DNA from: Pelagimonas sp.
GTDB lineage: Bacteria > Pseudomonadota > Alphaproteobacteria > Rhodobacterales > Rhodobacteraceae
Direction: 5' to 3'
Assembly: GCA_025210265.1 (NCBI GenBank)
Contig: JAOASD010000025.1
Span: 27,132 to 91,131 of the forward strand
Length of the DNA stretch: 64,000 nt
Made by a program: the position numbers and the translations under genes. Positions 19,372-30,026 of this stretch are shown one piece after another. The notes beneath the pieces are model-generated. The model was not told the origin of the DNA and did no database searches. It saw nothing but the letters and a program-made list of their open reading frames with translations. The stretch's first letter is position 1; the number at the start of each line of letters is the position of its first letter.

Positions 19372-20682
19372 TCACTTCACGATCACCTCGTCTTTGACGA
19401 ACATGTTGGACCAGGCGCGATCCACCAATTCCGGCGTCATACGGTAGGGCAGGCCTTCGAAATCGCAGACGGCGATCATCTGGTCGATGAGGAAAACCGG
19501 CTGGTAGTTCGCATAGACATTGTTGATCGTCGGGTATTTGTTTTTCAGCAGATGGACCAGCGCGCCCTCGTCCAGTTGCATCTTTTTCTTGCGCGCGACC
19601 ATGGCAAAGATTTTCAGGAAATCCTCCTGACAGGGGCCGTCGATCTTGATCTTGAAAAAGATCCGGCGCAGGGCGGCCTGGTCGAAGATCTCGTTCGGGT
19701 GGAAGTTGGTGGAAAAGATCACCAGCGTGTCGAAAGGCACCTCGAATTTTTCACCTGATTGCAGGGCGAGGATGTCTTTTGATTCTTCCAGCGGAACAAT
19801 CCAGCGGTTGACCAGTTTCTGCGGCGGTTCGGCCTGACGGCCAAGGTCGTCGACGATGAAAATCCCGCCGGTGGATTTGAGCTGCAGCGGGGCCTGATAG
19901 GTGCGCGCGGTCGGGTTATAGACCAGATCCAGCATGTCGAGGCTGAGTTCACCACCGGTGATCACCGTGGGCCGCTGGCACAGCACATAGCGGCGATCAT
20001 AACGCGAGGTCAGGCGCAGGCCGGTGGCCTCTTCGCCGCCCGCTTCGGCCTTGGAATGGACAATCGGGTCATAGACCGTGATCACCTGACCGGAATATTC
20101 GATGGCGCGCGGCACATAGATCTTGTCCCCCATCGCATCGCGAATCCCGTTCGAGATCGAGGATTTCCCGTTACCCGGCGGGCCATACATCAGGATCGAG
20201 CGCCCGGCGCTGACCGCAGGGCCCAGATTGCCGATCAGGTCGTCAGGCAAAACCAGATGCCCCATGGCGCCGGTCAGCTGGTCGCGGGCGACCTGAATAT
20301 TGCGGATCGACTGGCGTTTGACCTGTTCCTGATAGGCCGCCAGCGGCACGGGCATGGGGCCGAAATATTCCGACTGGGCCAGCGCATCCAGCGCGCGGGC
20401 TTTGCCTGCATCTGTCAGCTGGTAGGGCATTTCATTGGTGACAGCGCCTGCACCCAGCGTGCCCATGGCCTCTAGCAGCCCCTGGGCGCGGGCCATGTCG
20501 ATCAGTTCCTGGGTGATGCCGATGGGCAGAGCGACCGCGCGGGCCAGATCGGTCACCACATTGGTGTTCTTGCGGAACATGGTTTTCAACACGATGTCGC
20601 GCATCATCACCGGGTTCAGCCCGACATCTTCCATCCGCTTTGGGGCGGGCGGGGCCATGACATTTGAGGTCTGCATGTTCAT
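19372..20682 (-). CDS. AAA-family ATPase of the Tad locus
   Basis: 436 residues, soluble. An N-terminal winged-helix-like part to about 110, then an AAA core with Walker A at 167-174 (GPPGNGKS), Walker B GGIFIVDDLGRQ, and sensor residues around FSTNFHPNEIFDQAALRR. Proteins of this type sit at the end of Tad pilus clusters in Rhodobacteraceae; their task in pilus assembly is not established. It is the most downstream gene of the minus-strand tad run, 111 bases after the prepilin peptidase. The name 'ATP-binding protein' is safe; a specific function is not. Confidence 0.85.
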   Translation of the reverse strand: MNMQTSNVMAPPAPKRMEDVGLNPVMMRDIVLKTMFRKNTNVVTDLARAVALPIGITQELIDMARAQGLLEAMGTLGAGAVTNEMPYQLTDAGKARALDALAQSEYFGPMPVPLAAYQEQVKRQSIRNIQVARDQLTGAMGHLVLPDDLIGNLGPAVSAGRSILMYGPPGNGKSSISNGIRDAMGDKIYVPRAIEYSGQVITVYDPIVHSKAEAGGEEATGLRLTSRYDRRYVLCQRPTVITGGELSLDMLDLVYNPTARTYQAPLQLKSTGGIFIVDDLGRQAEPPQKLVNRWIVPLEESKDILALQSGEKFEVPFDTLVIFSTNFHPNEIFDQAALRRIFFKIKIDGPCQEDFLKIFAMVARKKKMQLDEGALVHLLKNKYPTINNVYANYQPVFLIDQMIAVCDFEGLPYRMTPELVDRAWSNMFVKDEVIVK

Positions 20683-20793
20683 CTGAAAACGCCTGCTGCG
20701 ATTGCCTTTGGCAGCAATCTGCCGGGGCTTTGTGGCAAGAGCGGGGCACAGAGGGGGAGCCTTGGCGGCAGCCCCTCACGCTGTCAGGGGCGT

Positions 20794-21300
20794 TTAGTGC
20801 GGCGCGTGGCCGTAGAGGATCCCAAGGATCAGATAGATCGCCAGAGTGCCGCCAAGGGCCAGGCCCATGGGGAATTTCTTGCCCGCCTGCCAGCTTTCCC
20901 AATCCGGGGCCAGACGGCGCAGGGCGCTGTGTTTGGCCAGCCTGTGCGCGATGAACGCGGCCAGCAGGTTGGCGGCAAACAACACCATCAGAAACCGCAC
21001 ATCGCCCAGATGGATCAGTGGCGCGGCGGCGGCCATGAATTTGGCATCGCCCGCCCCCATGGCCCCGCCCGCATTCAGCGCAAAGCCCGCAACCAGAACC
21101 ACGATCAGATGCAGATAGCGGGTGAAATAGACATCCAGCGGCAGCGCGACCAGCCCGACCAGAACAAACACCCCGGTCAGGGCCATCACCGCATGGTTGG
21201 GGATCTTCATCCCCCGCATGTCGGTGAACATGATGTACAGGCAGATGGGCAGCACAAAAGGCGCAAACCACAATGCCGCGCTGGCCGAGATCGACATCAC
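20794..21300 (-). CDS. cpaA: Prepilin peptidase CpaA/TadV (A24 family)
   Basis: 168 residues, about five membrane helices. The aspartate-protease signature is present: D in MFTDMRGMKIPNH and the GxGD element MGAGDAKFMAA. Short A24 enzyme without the methyltransferase domain, as usual for Tad systems; it cleaves the leader of Flp prepilins at the inner membrane. Lies 12 bases downstream of the TPR lipoprotein gene. Confidence 0.92.
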   Translation of the reverse strand: MMSISASAALWFAPFVLPICLYIMFTDMRGMKIPNHAVMALTGVFVLVGLVALPLDVYFTRYLHLIVVLVAGFALNAGGAMGAGDAKFMAAAAPLIHLGDVRFLMVLFAANLLAAFIAHRLAKHSALRRLAPDWESWQAGKKFPMGLALGGTLAIYLILGILYGHAPH

Positions 21301-21312
21301 CGGATCCGTTCC

Positions 21313-22173
21313 TTAGCCCGACGCGTTGTTTTCCAGCGCGCGCAGCGAGCGGGCGGCCGCGTCGAAATGCTGAGGATGGGTTTCGATGGCATCGCGCAGC
21401 AGACCTTTGCCGATTTCCACATCGCCCCGTTTCACGGCGGCCAGACCCATCGTGTGCAGCAGTTCAGCGCGTTCAACCTGCGTCATCGGCAGGACGGGCA
21501 GGGTGTAATTGCCCTGTGCGCCACGGGCCAGAACCAGGTTGTTCTTGGCGGTGAACAGGGTGCGGTCCTGGCGGATTGCATCCAGGAACAGGCGCTCTGC
21601 GTCGGCATGGGCCCCGCGGGTCAGTTTGGAATAGCCCCAGTTGTTCAGAACGCTGGCGGGTGTGGTGGTCAGGCCCACGGCGGTTTCATAGAAACTGTCG
21701 GCTTTTTTCCAGTCCTTGTTGCTGTCAGCGATCATCGCCTCCAGCCGGTAGCGTTTGAATGTTTCGTGGGTGGGGGGGATCGCGTTCAGAACGGTTTGCG
21801 CCCCGGTCCAGTCATTCGCCCGGATCATCGCATCCGCCAGATTCACACGGTCGCCATTGTTGCTGTCTTTGTGGTCAACCACGGCGGCCCAGGCGATTTT
21901 CGCCTCTGAGGCGCGCTTGGCCTTGACCAGCGACAGGGCCTGACCGCGCATCAGGTCAATGCGGCCGGGATCCTGTTCAAGAGCGCGTTTGAAATAGGCC
22001 ACGGCCTCGTTCGGGTCGCCCACGGTCAGCATCACCTCGTTGAGGTTGGTTTCATCGACCACGTTCACGCCCTGGAATTTGCGATCAACGGCCTCTTTGT
22101 CGATGCCTTTTTCACAGGCCGACAGCGCGACCGCGGCGGTCACGCACAGGGATACGACGATGGGATGGCGCAT
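21313..22173 (-). CDS. tadD: TadD-like tetratricopeptide lipoprotein, longer copy
   Basis: 286 residues. Signal peptide with lipobox VALSAC (Cys about residue 20), then TPR-type helix pairs (GDPNEAVAYFKRALEQDPG, NDWTGAQTVLNAIPP, LNNWGYSKLTRGAHADAERL). In Tad systems TadD is an outer-membrane pilotin-like lipoprotein assisting secretin assembly. Second of two adjacent TPR lipoproteins; 30 bases after the shorter one. Confidence 0.85.
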   Translation of the reverse strand: MRHPIVVSLCVTAAVALSACEKGIDKEAVDRKFQGVNVVDETNLNEVMLTVGDPNEAVAYFKRALEQDPGRIDLMRGQALSLVKAKRASEAKIAWAAVVDHKDSNNGDRVNLADAMIRANDWTGAQTVLNAIPPTHETFKRYRLEAMIADSNKDWKKADSFYETAVGLTTTPASVLNNWGYSKLTRGAHADAERLFLDAIRQDRTLFTAKNNLVLARGAQGNYTLPVLPMTQVERAELLHTMGLAAVKRGDVEIGKGLLRDAIETHPQHFDAAARSLRALENNASG

Positions 22174-22203
22174 GTTGCCTGCGTCCTCTTGCTGCTCTGC
22201 CTC

Positions 22204-22758
22204 TTATCCCGGCGTCCTGCGGATCAGATATTGGGAACTGCCCCGGCGCACGAGTTTGTATTCTTGTTGTTGCGGTCCACCATAGACCGAATTGTCAAGT
22301 TTTGCGAGAGCCAAGCGAAGATTGTCACGGATTGAGTCACTTTGGCCATTATCCAGCGCATAGGCGCGGCGAAAGATTTCCACGGCCTCGGCGGTTTTGC
22401 CCCGTTCGATCAGCACAACGCCCAGATTGTTATAGGCTTCGGGCCAGGTGGATTCGACCGTGATCGCCCGGCGCAGCAGCTTTTCCGATTGGTTCAAACG
22501 CCCCAGCGCCAGATTGGCCGATCCCAGTGCCACCAGCACTTCGCCGGTCAGGCCGCGATTGCCTGCGGCGCGGGTAAAGGCCTCGAGCGCGAGTTCGTGT
22601 TCGCCTGCTTCCATCAGGCGATGGCCGACCAGCATCCCGTCGACCGCCTCGCCCTTGGGGTCCAGCGCGGGGGCATAGGTGCCATCACGCGCGCCAAGGC
22701 CGCCCGTGTCACAGGCGGCCAGAGAAAGGATGATCACGCATCCCGCGATAAAGCGCAT
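22204..22758 (-). CDS. TadD-like tetratricopeptide lipoprotein, shorter copy
   Basis: 184 residues. Signal peptide with lipobox SLAAC (Cys about 16), TPR units AGEHELALEAFTRAAGN, LGRLNQSEKLLRRAI and RGKTAEAVEIFRRAYAL. Start three bases after the tadC stop, so translationally linked to the tadB-tadC pair. Either this or the next gene is TadD proper; two are usual in Rhodobacteraceae Tad loci. Confidence 0.85.
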   Translation of the reverse strand: MRFIAGCVIILSLAACDTGGLGARDGTYAPALDPKGEAVDGMLVGHRLMEAGEHELALEAFTRAAGNRGLTGEVLVALGSANLALGRLNQSEKLLRRAITVESTWPEAYNNLGVVLIERGKTAEAVEIFRRAYALDNGQSDSIRDNLRLALAKLDNSVYGGPQQQEYKLVRRGSSQYLIRRTPG

Positions 22759-22761
22759 GTC

Positions 22762-23733
22762 TTATTGTCCGATACTGCCCATTTCGGTGATGCTGACCGC
22801 AGACGGACCCACAAGGATGATCAGCAGCGGCGGCACTGTCAGCATCATAGTCGTCAGAGTCATCTTTGTCGGCAGCTGGTTTGCTTTTTCTTCCGCACGC
22901 ATGACCCTTTTGTCACGCATTTCCGAGGCATAGACCCGCAGCGCGTCCGAGATTGACGTACCAAAGGTCTGGGCCTGATTGAGAACGGTCACAAAGCTGG
23001 ACACATCCTGCACCCCGCAGCGTTCGGACATATCGCTCAACACCTGGGTCTTGTCCTTACCGGCCTTCATTTCATGGGCGATGATTTCAAATTCATCCGC
23101 AAGGCTGGGGTAAGAGGCCCGCAATTCCTTGGCGACGCGCACAATGGATTGGTCCATGGACTGACCGGCTTCGACACAGACCAGCATCATGTCCAGCGCA
23201 TCGGGGAACCCGGATTGGATTTCCTCTTTGCGCTTTTCCACGCGCTTGGTGATCCAGTATTTCGGGGCGAGATAGCCTGCGGCACCAGGGCCGAGGATAT
23301 ACATGAGTTTTTGCTGTGTCGTCGCATTGGCACTGTCCAGCACAAACAGGAAATACAGCACCCCAGCCGCCAGCAGGCCCAGTCCCAGCGCAAATTGGGC
23401 AAAGTAATACAGCTGCACCGCATCCTTGCTGCGATAGCCGGCCTGCAGCAGTTTCATCCGAATGTCGGACAGTTCCTGTTCGTCCTGCGGTTCCAGAAAC
23501 TGCGCGTATTTGTTCAGCTTTTCATTGCGCTTTTTGTCGCGCAGCACCGCGCGGGTGTCCGCATCCAGCCGCTGCTGGCCGGTTTGCTTGAGCTTGTCCA
23601 GCGGATCGGGCTTGGCGCGCATGAACATGGGCACGGCGGCCAGGATCAGCAGCGCGGCGAGACCGGCAACCACCAGCAGCGGACCTGCAGGGCCAAGCGC
23701 GTCGGTGATCATGGTGTTGAGTTGGTCAATCAT
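22762..23733 (-). CDS. tadC: Tad inner-membrane platform protein TadC
   Basis: 323 residues, type II secretion F (T2SSF) domain in the C-terminal half (GFPDALDMMLVCVEAGQSMD), with TM segments near residues 20-35, 115-135 and at the C-terminus (MMLTVPPLLIILVG). Pairs with TadB to form the assembly platform on which CpaF acts. 27 bases after tadB. Confidence 0.93.
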   Translation of the reverse strand: MIDQLNTMITDALGPAGPLLVVAGLAALLILAAVPMFMRAKPDPLDKLKQTGQQRLDADTRAVLRDKKRNEKLNKYAQFLEPQDEQELSDIRMKLLQAGYRSKDAVQLYYFAQFALGLGLLAAGVLYFLFVLDSANATTQQKLMYILGPGAAGYLAPKYWITKRVEKRKEEIQSGFPDALDMMLVCVEAGQSMDQSIVRVAKELRASYPSLADEFEIIAHEMKAGKDKTQVLSDMSERCGVQDVSSFVTVLNQAQTFGTSISDALRVYASEMRDKRVMRAEEKANQLPTKMTLTTMMLTVPPLLIILVGPSAVSITEMGSIGQ

Positions 23734-23760
23734 GGAAACAGCCTTTTGCAGATACCGGGG

Positions 23761-24726
23761 TCACACTTTGATGTTCACAAGCGCGCGCATCACAAAGATG
23801 TTCAGCGTCAGCATGATGCCCACGATGAAACAGGCGGGGATGAACCAGGGGTGGTCCAGCACCTCGTCGTAATAATCGGGCTTGGCGACCTGAATGAAGA
23901 TCAGCGCAGCCACGGGGAAGCCCGACAGGAATTTACCGGACCATTGGGCTTCGGCGGTGATCGCCTTGACCCGGCGGAACAGGCGGAAGCGTGCCCGGAT
24001 CACCTTGGCCAGACCTTCGAGGATCTCGGCCAGGTTACCACCGGCCTGCTGCTGGATCGCCACAGCCACCGCCAGAAAGCGCATGTCCTGCATGTCCAGC
24101 CGCTCGGCCATGTGTTTCAGGCTTTCGCCAATGTCGCGGCCATAGGTGGCCTCGTCCGCGATGATGCCAAATTCGGTGGCCAGCGGGTCTTTGATTTCCT
24201 TGGACACGATGGAAATGGCCGAATTGAACGGATGCCCAACGCGCAGCGAGCGCACCATCAGCTCAACCGCGTCGGGCAGCTGTTCTTCGATCATGGACAG
24301 GCGTTTCTTGGCCTTGTGGTTGACCCACATATAGACCCCGCCAATCCCCATGCCGACGCCCATCACGCCGCGCACGGGCAGGCTGGCATCGGTGCCGATG
24401 GTCAGGCCGACAAAGGCCAGAACGCTGACGGCGCCCATGACCATGATCAGCTGCTGGGGGGTAAAGGCAATCGCGGCCTTCTGCGCCTTATCCGCGAGCA
24501 GGGCGTATAAGGGGAAGGACCGGGATTGCATATGCTGGTCCATCTCCTTGCGGAGCTTGGCCAGCACGTCTTCGCGCCGGGTGCCCTTGTCGAGCATTTC
24601 CAGGCGGCGATTGACCTTGTTGTTCAGGCTGATGGATTTGCCAAAGGCCACCAGATAGACACCTTCGACCAGCACGAGAACGCCGATGAAGATCATGCCA
24701 TAGATGATTGGTTCTGCTGACAGCAT
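23761..24726 (-). CDS. tadB: Tad inner-membrane platform protein TadB
   Basis: 321 residues with an N-terminal TM, a hydrophobic pair near 90-130 (LIMVMGAVSVLAFVGLTIG), a T2SSF domain (EQLPDAVELMVRSLRVGHP) and a C-terminal TM (IPACFIVGIMLTLNIFV). Partner of TadC. Start six bases after the cpaF stop. Confidence 0.93.
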   Translation of the reverse strand: MLSAEPIIYGMIFIGVLVLVEGVYLVAFGKSISLNNKVNRRLEMLDKGTRREDVLAKLRKEMDQHMQSRSFPLYALLADKAQKAAIAFTPQQLIMVMGAVSVLAFVGLTIGTDASLPVRGVMGVGMGIGGVYMWVNHKAKKRLSMIEEQLPDAVELMVRSLRVGHPFNSAISIVSKEIKDPLATEFGIIADEATYGRDIGESLKHMAERLDMQDMRFLAVAVAIQQQAGGNLAEILEGLAKVIRARFRLFRRVKAITAEAQWSGKFLSGFPVAALIFIQVAKPDYYDEVLDHPWFIPACFIVGIMLTLNIFVMRALVNIKV

Positions 24727-24732
24727 GACGGG

Positions 24733-26163
<1,431 letters not shown>

Positions 26164-26175
26164 CTGTCAGGCTCC

Positions 26176-27432
26176 TCAGGCGGCTTCGGCGTCGGACTGG
26201 CCGATGGCGATCAGGTTGCCCGCAAGTTTGGTGATTTCCTTGCGCAGCGGGTTCTTGGCAGCGTGGTTGGCCAATGGCAGCCCGTGGTCGCAGGCTTGCA
26301 TCACGATCTTGCCGCCATCGGGCAGCTGCAGATCAATGGCGATGCCCAGACTGTCGCACATGCGTTTCACCCGCGATTTGCCCTGCAGATCGGTGAATTT
26401 CGGCGCGCGGTTCAGCACAAAGCGCAGCTTGTCAAAGGGCAGCTCTTCGGATTGCAGCGCGCGTTTCAGGCGCAGCGTGTTCTGGGCGGACCGCATGTCC
26501 AGTTCGAGCAGCGCAAAATAGACCTGTGCCTCGGTCAGCACGGTTTCGGTCCATTGCACCAGCGTCGTGGGCATGTCGACAATGACGTAATCAAAATGTT
26601 CGCGGGTCACTTCCAGCAGGCGCAGGACTTCGGCCGGGCCGATCATGTCCAGCGGCAGGATGTCCGGCGGCGAGGTAAAGACCTGGAACTTGTCCTCAAA
26701 GGACACCAGCGCCTGAGCAAAACTTTCGCCATCCATGCTGTCAATATCCGACAGCAATTCCATCACCGCGTCGCGGCGGGGCAGGTCCAGATAGGTCGAG
26801 ACCGAGCCAAACTGCAGGCCCAGATCCATCAGGCAGACCCGCGGATTGTCGGTTTTGGAGCCAGTCGCCAGTTCGTGCGCAAGGTTCACAGCCAGGGTCG
26901 AGGCCCCGACGCCGCCCGCAATCCCCTGCACGGCAATCAACACACCATCGCCATCGCCGGACAGTTTGACCTTGTCCGGGGTCTCATCGCCTGCCGGAAC
27001 CGCGGCAGCGACCTCGGCGGGGGCCGGACTGCGCAGGCGTTCAATCGCGGCGGACAATTCGCCTTCGGGCAGAGGGTAGGGCACAAATTCATCCGCGCCT
27101 TTGCGCAGCAGCTGGTGCAGCGAGGCGGGGGTCACATCCTCGGCGATCAGGATCACCTTGACCCCACGGGCACGGGCCCCCTCGATGATCAGACCCAACA
27201 TTTCCACATCGGGTTCGTCCACCGCATCAATCGCCATGGCGACAAATTCCATCGACGCCGCATCGGGTTGCGACAAAAAGGGCAGGGCTTCGTCAAATCC
27301 CAGATCGCCCCAGCTTTCCCCCAGCTCGGTTTCCATATCTTCGATCAGAAGGTCGAAATTCTGCACGTCGCGGCTGATGGTGCAGGCCAGGATCGGAGCC
27401 GGTTCAGTCGGCTGGGTCGGGGTACTCGTCAT
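26176..27432 (-). CDS. cpaE: Pilus assembly protein CpaE/TadZ (MinD-like ATPase)
   Basis: 418 residues: an N-terminal receiver-like domain (1-140; lacks a clear phospho-acceptor context) and a MinD/ParA-type domain with the deviant Walker A region GIAGGVGASTLAVNLAHELA, in which the usual GK-T lysine is replaced (GGVGAST), as is normal for many TadZ. It localises the Tad machine at the cell pole. First gene of the segment downstream of an intrinsic terminator, so it probably has its own promoter in 27433-27611. Confidence 0.92.
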   Translation of the reverse strand: MTSTPTQPTEPAPILACTISRDVQNFDLLIEDMETELGESWGDLGFDEALPFLSQPDAASMEFVAMAIDAVDEPDVEMLGLIIEGARARGVKVILIAEDVTPASLHQLLRKGADEFVPYPLPEGELSAAIERLRSPAPAEVAAAVPAGDETPDKVKLSGDGDGVLIAVQGIAGGVGASTLAVNLAHELATGSKTDNPRVCLMDLGLQFGSVSTYLDLPRRDAVMELLSDIDSMDGESFAQALVSFEDKFQVFTSPPDILPLDMIGPAEVLRLLEVTREHFDYVIVDMPTTLVQWTETVLTEAQVYFALLELDMRSAQNTLRLKRALQSEELPFDKLRFVLNRAPKFTDLQGKSRVKRMCDSLGIAIDLQLPDGGKIVMQACDHGLPLANHAAKNPLRKEITKLAGNLIAIGQSDAEAA

Positions 27433-27613
27433 ATCGTTTCTTGTCCTGTGTCAGGGTGCCCCGTTCTGAGGCACCAGCACCGAGTCGCCTCGGCGCACGG
27501 GGATCGTCACAGGCAAAACTGGCGGTCAAACGGGGCAACATTGGGGCCAAAAAACCGAAATTGTACGGTATTTAGGCACAGGATTGCGGCGGAGCGGGGC
27601 CGCATAGGCAAAG

Positions 27614-27638
27614 AAAAAGGCCCCGAAGTGGGGCCTTT
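27614..27638 (-). terminator. Rho-independent terminator after the OmpA lipoprotein gene
   Basis: On the minus strand AAAGGCCCC, loop ACTTC, GGGGCCTTT runs into a T-rich tail (plus-strand A-run 27614-27618). It separates the cpaB-secretin-ompA genes from cpaE and the downstream tad genes. Confidence 0.85.
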
Positions 27639-27665
27639 GTACCGTTTCACGATGTGGTTGCGGCG

Positions 27666-28370
27666 TTAGCCACCGGCGCCGGTCACACCGGTTTCGGTCA
27701 ACAGATCCTGCCCGGAAATACCGGAAAGCCCGGTTTTGGGCGCGGCCGAGCGCACATATTCGCGGTAAATCACCTCGGCATATCTCCCATCCAGAACAGT
27801 GGGATGCCCGGCGACAAAGCCCGATACTTCGGTCACGGTGCGGCGGTTGCGCCGTTCGCGCCCCTCGGTCACGATCAGCGGCTGGGCCTCGCCATAGCTG
27901 ACCAGCGCCTCCAGCCGCGAGCGATCGACGCCCAGCGACACCAGATAGTTCACCACAGTCTGCGCACGGCGCAGGCCAAGGCGTTTGTTATAGGCATCGG
28001 ACCCAACCTTGTCCGTATGGCCATAAACGGCAAAGCGTACCTCGGGGAACTGCCGGATCCACTGGGCCTGTTCCTTCAGCGTGTCGCGCGCGCCAACATC
28101 CAGCTGCGAGGAATTGAAGGCGAAATTCACCGTGGTCAGAACCTCGGTGGCGAACCGCTGCGACAGGTCATAAACGAACTGTTTTTCGCCCGTCTGGTAC
28201 TGGGTGTTGTTCATGGTCGCGTTGCCGAAATCGCCGGTATCGGCCAGCGATCCTGCCTCGCGGTTGAAGGACGCATAGACCGGGTCGCGGCCATTTGCGC
28301 TACAGGCGGACAGAACGCACAAGGCAAGCCCCGCCATGGTGATCCGTTTGAAAGTCTGACCCTGCATCAT
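27666..28370 (-). CDS. OmpA-family lipoprotein of the Tad locus
   Basis: About 234 residues from adjacent ATG codons at 28370/28367 (MMQGQTFKRI); GAGGA is 4 or 7 bases away, so 28367 may be the true start. The frame runs on to 28484 but that part overlaps the secretin gene. Lipobox VLSAC, then an OmpA C-terminal peptidoglycan-binding domain (FNSSQLDVGARDTL, VYGHTDKVGSDAYNKRLGLR, RNRRT). Corresponds to the OmpA-like protein of roseobacter Tad clusters, probably anchoring the secretin to the wall. Confidence 0.9.
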   Translation of the reverse strand: MMQGQTFKRITMAGLALCVLSACSANGRDPVYASFNREAGSLADTGDFGNATMNNTQYQTGEKQFVYDLSQRFATEVLTTVNFAFNSSQLDVGARDTLKEQAQWIRQFPEVRFAVYGHTDKVGSDAYNKRLGLRRAQTVVNYLVSLGVDRSRLEALVSYGEAQPLIVTEGRERRNRRTVTEVSGFVAGHPTVLDGRYAEVIYREYVRSAAPKTGLSGISGQDLLTETGVTGAGG

Positions 28371-28377
28371 GTCGTCC

Positions 28378-29817
28378 TCAATCCAACACATAGCCATAAG
28401 AGCCGCTGAAATCCTGTTTGGCCACTTCGCCCGCCGCCCCTTTGGGCAGTTTGCGGCGCGAGGTGTCGCTGCCGACACGGCCATACAGGAACAGATCTTT
28501 TTCCGAAGGCGGGCGCACGCGGTCGGTGGGCAGGGCCAGGGCTTCGCCCCGTGTCGGCGTCACCAGATGCGGCGTCACGATGATCACCAGTTCAGATTGT
28601 TCGCGCTGATATTCGGCGCTGCGGAACAGGGCACCCAGCACGGGAATATCCCCTAGCCACGGCACCTGACCGTTCAGATCCTTGAAATCATCCAGCAGCA
28701 GCCCAGCAATTGCGAAACTTTCGCCGTCGCGCATTTCCACGGTGGTCTGGGTTTCGCGCCGGGTAAAGGCGTTGACGCTGATGGTTTCAAATTCAAAAGA
28801 GTTGTTGGTGTCGATCGCAGACACCGCCGCTTCGAGTTCGAGATTGATCAGATCGCCATCCACCACGCGGGGGATAAAGTTCAGCTCGACCCCAAAGGGT
28901 TTATATTCGATCGAAATCGTGCCGCCCTGCTGGCTGACCGGAACCGGGTATTCGCCACCGGCCAGAAACTTGGCCTCCTGCCCGGACAGGGCGATCAGGT
29001 TCGGTTCGGCCAGGGTGCGCACAACGCCTTTGGATTCAAGGGCTTCCAGAAGGATGCCGACCTCAAGCCCACCGGCGTTAAAGCCAAACAGCACCGCGCC
29101 CTCGGATGCGTTAGACCCGGATTGCGGGTTCAGCTTGCCGACAATCGTGTCCACATCGGCAAGGGGCGCGGCATTGCCGGTGCCGATTTCCAGCCCCAGA
29201 TCTCCGCCCAGGATGGACCCGCCCGTCGCAACCGAAGAGCGCAGGGTCTTGGCGACCGAGCGGCTCATTTCTGCAAAGCGCACTTTCAGCATGACCTGCT
29301 GAATGCCGCCCACGGTCATCAGGTTCGACACCCGATCCGGCGCGTAGCGGCTGGCCAGATCCAGCGCGCGGTTCATTTTCTGCGTCGACGACACGGTGCC
29401 CGACATGACGATGCCGTCATTGGCGGTGCGGACTTCGATTTTCTCGTCGGGCAGGATCTGACGCAGGCGTTCCTTGAACTCGGTCACATCAGCGGCTACG
29501 CGCACATCCACATTGGTGATCAGCTGGCCCTGCGCATCAAAGATCGACAGGGTTGTCGTGCCCGGACTTTTGCCCAGCACATAGATCGACCGATCCGACA
29601 GCGAGGAAATATCCGCGATGGCCGGATTGGCGATGGACAATTCCGCAAAGGGTTCTTCGCTTTCGACCACCACAGCGCGGTTCATCGCCACCGACAGCAC
29701 GGATTCTGTGCCGGTGCGCACCACGCGCAGCGTTTCAGCCTGGGTGCTGGTGACGACTGCACCAGCGCAGAGGGTCAGCCCCAGCAGGGCTGCCTTCAAA
29801 AACCTGTCAAATTTCAT
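28378..29817 (-). CDS. cpaC: Tad outer-membrane secretin CpaC/RcpA
   Basis: 479 residues from ATG 29817 (MKFDRFLKAALLG), giving a proper signal peptide ending STQAETL. The N-terminal pilus-motif domain (LSVAMNRAVVVESEEPFAEL), a BON-like stretch (VAADVTEFKERLRQILPDEK) and the C-terminal secretin domain (FLAGGEYPVPVSQQGGTISI, GDIPVLGALFRS) are in order. Forms the pilus exit pore. 209 bases downstream of cpaB. Confidence 0.94.
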   Translation of the reverse strand: MKFDRFLKAALLGLTLCAGAVVTSTQAETLRVVRTGTESVLSVAMNRAVVVESEEPFAELSIANPAIADISSLSDRSIYVLGKSPGTTTLSIFDAQGQLITNVDVRVAADVTEFKERLRQILPDEKIEVRTANDGIVMSGTVSSTQKMNRALDLASRYAPDRVSNLMTVGGIQQVMLKVRFAEMSRSVAKTLRSSVATGGSILGGDLGLEIGTGNAAPLADVDTIVGKLNPQSGSNASEGAVLFGFNAGGLEVGILLEALESKGVVRTLAEPNLIALSGQEAKFLAGGEYPVPVSQQGGTISIEYKPFGVELNFIPRVVDGDLINLELEAAVSAIDTNNSFEFETISVNAFTRRETQTTVEMRDGESFAIAGLLLDDFKDLNGQVPWLGDIPVLGALFRSAEYQREQSELVIIVTPHLVTPTRGEALALPTDRVRPPSEKDLFLYGRVGSDTSRRKLPKGAAGEVAKQDFSGSYGYVLD

Positions 29818-30026
29818 GTGACCTGCCTTTCGATCACGCCTCGTTATGCAGATCTTTTGCCTGCTCTTTTTTGGCAATGTGCGGCAGTTTACGATTTTTT
29901 GCAAGAATCAAAGGTTTCGCGCCCGGATTTTATGTGGATAAGACGCAACAGGTGGGGAAAAACCGCAGGCCCCGGCGGACATCCACCGGGGCGCAACAGG
30001 TCAAAGAGGTGAGATCCAGGGGCGGT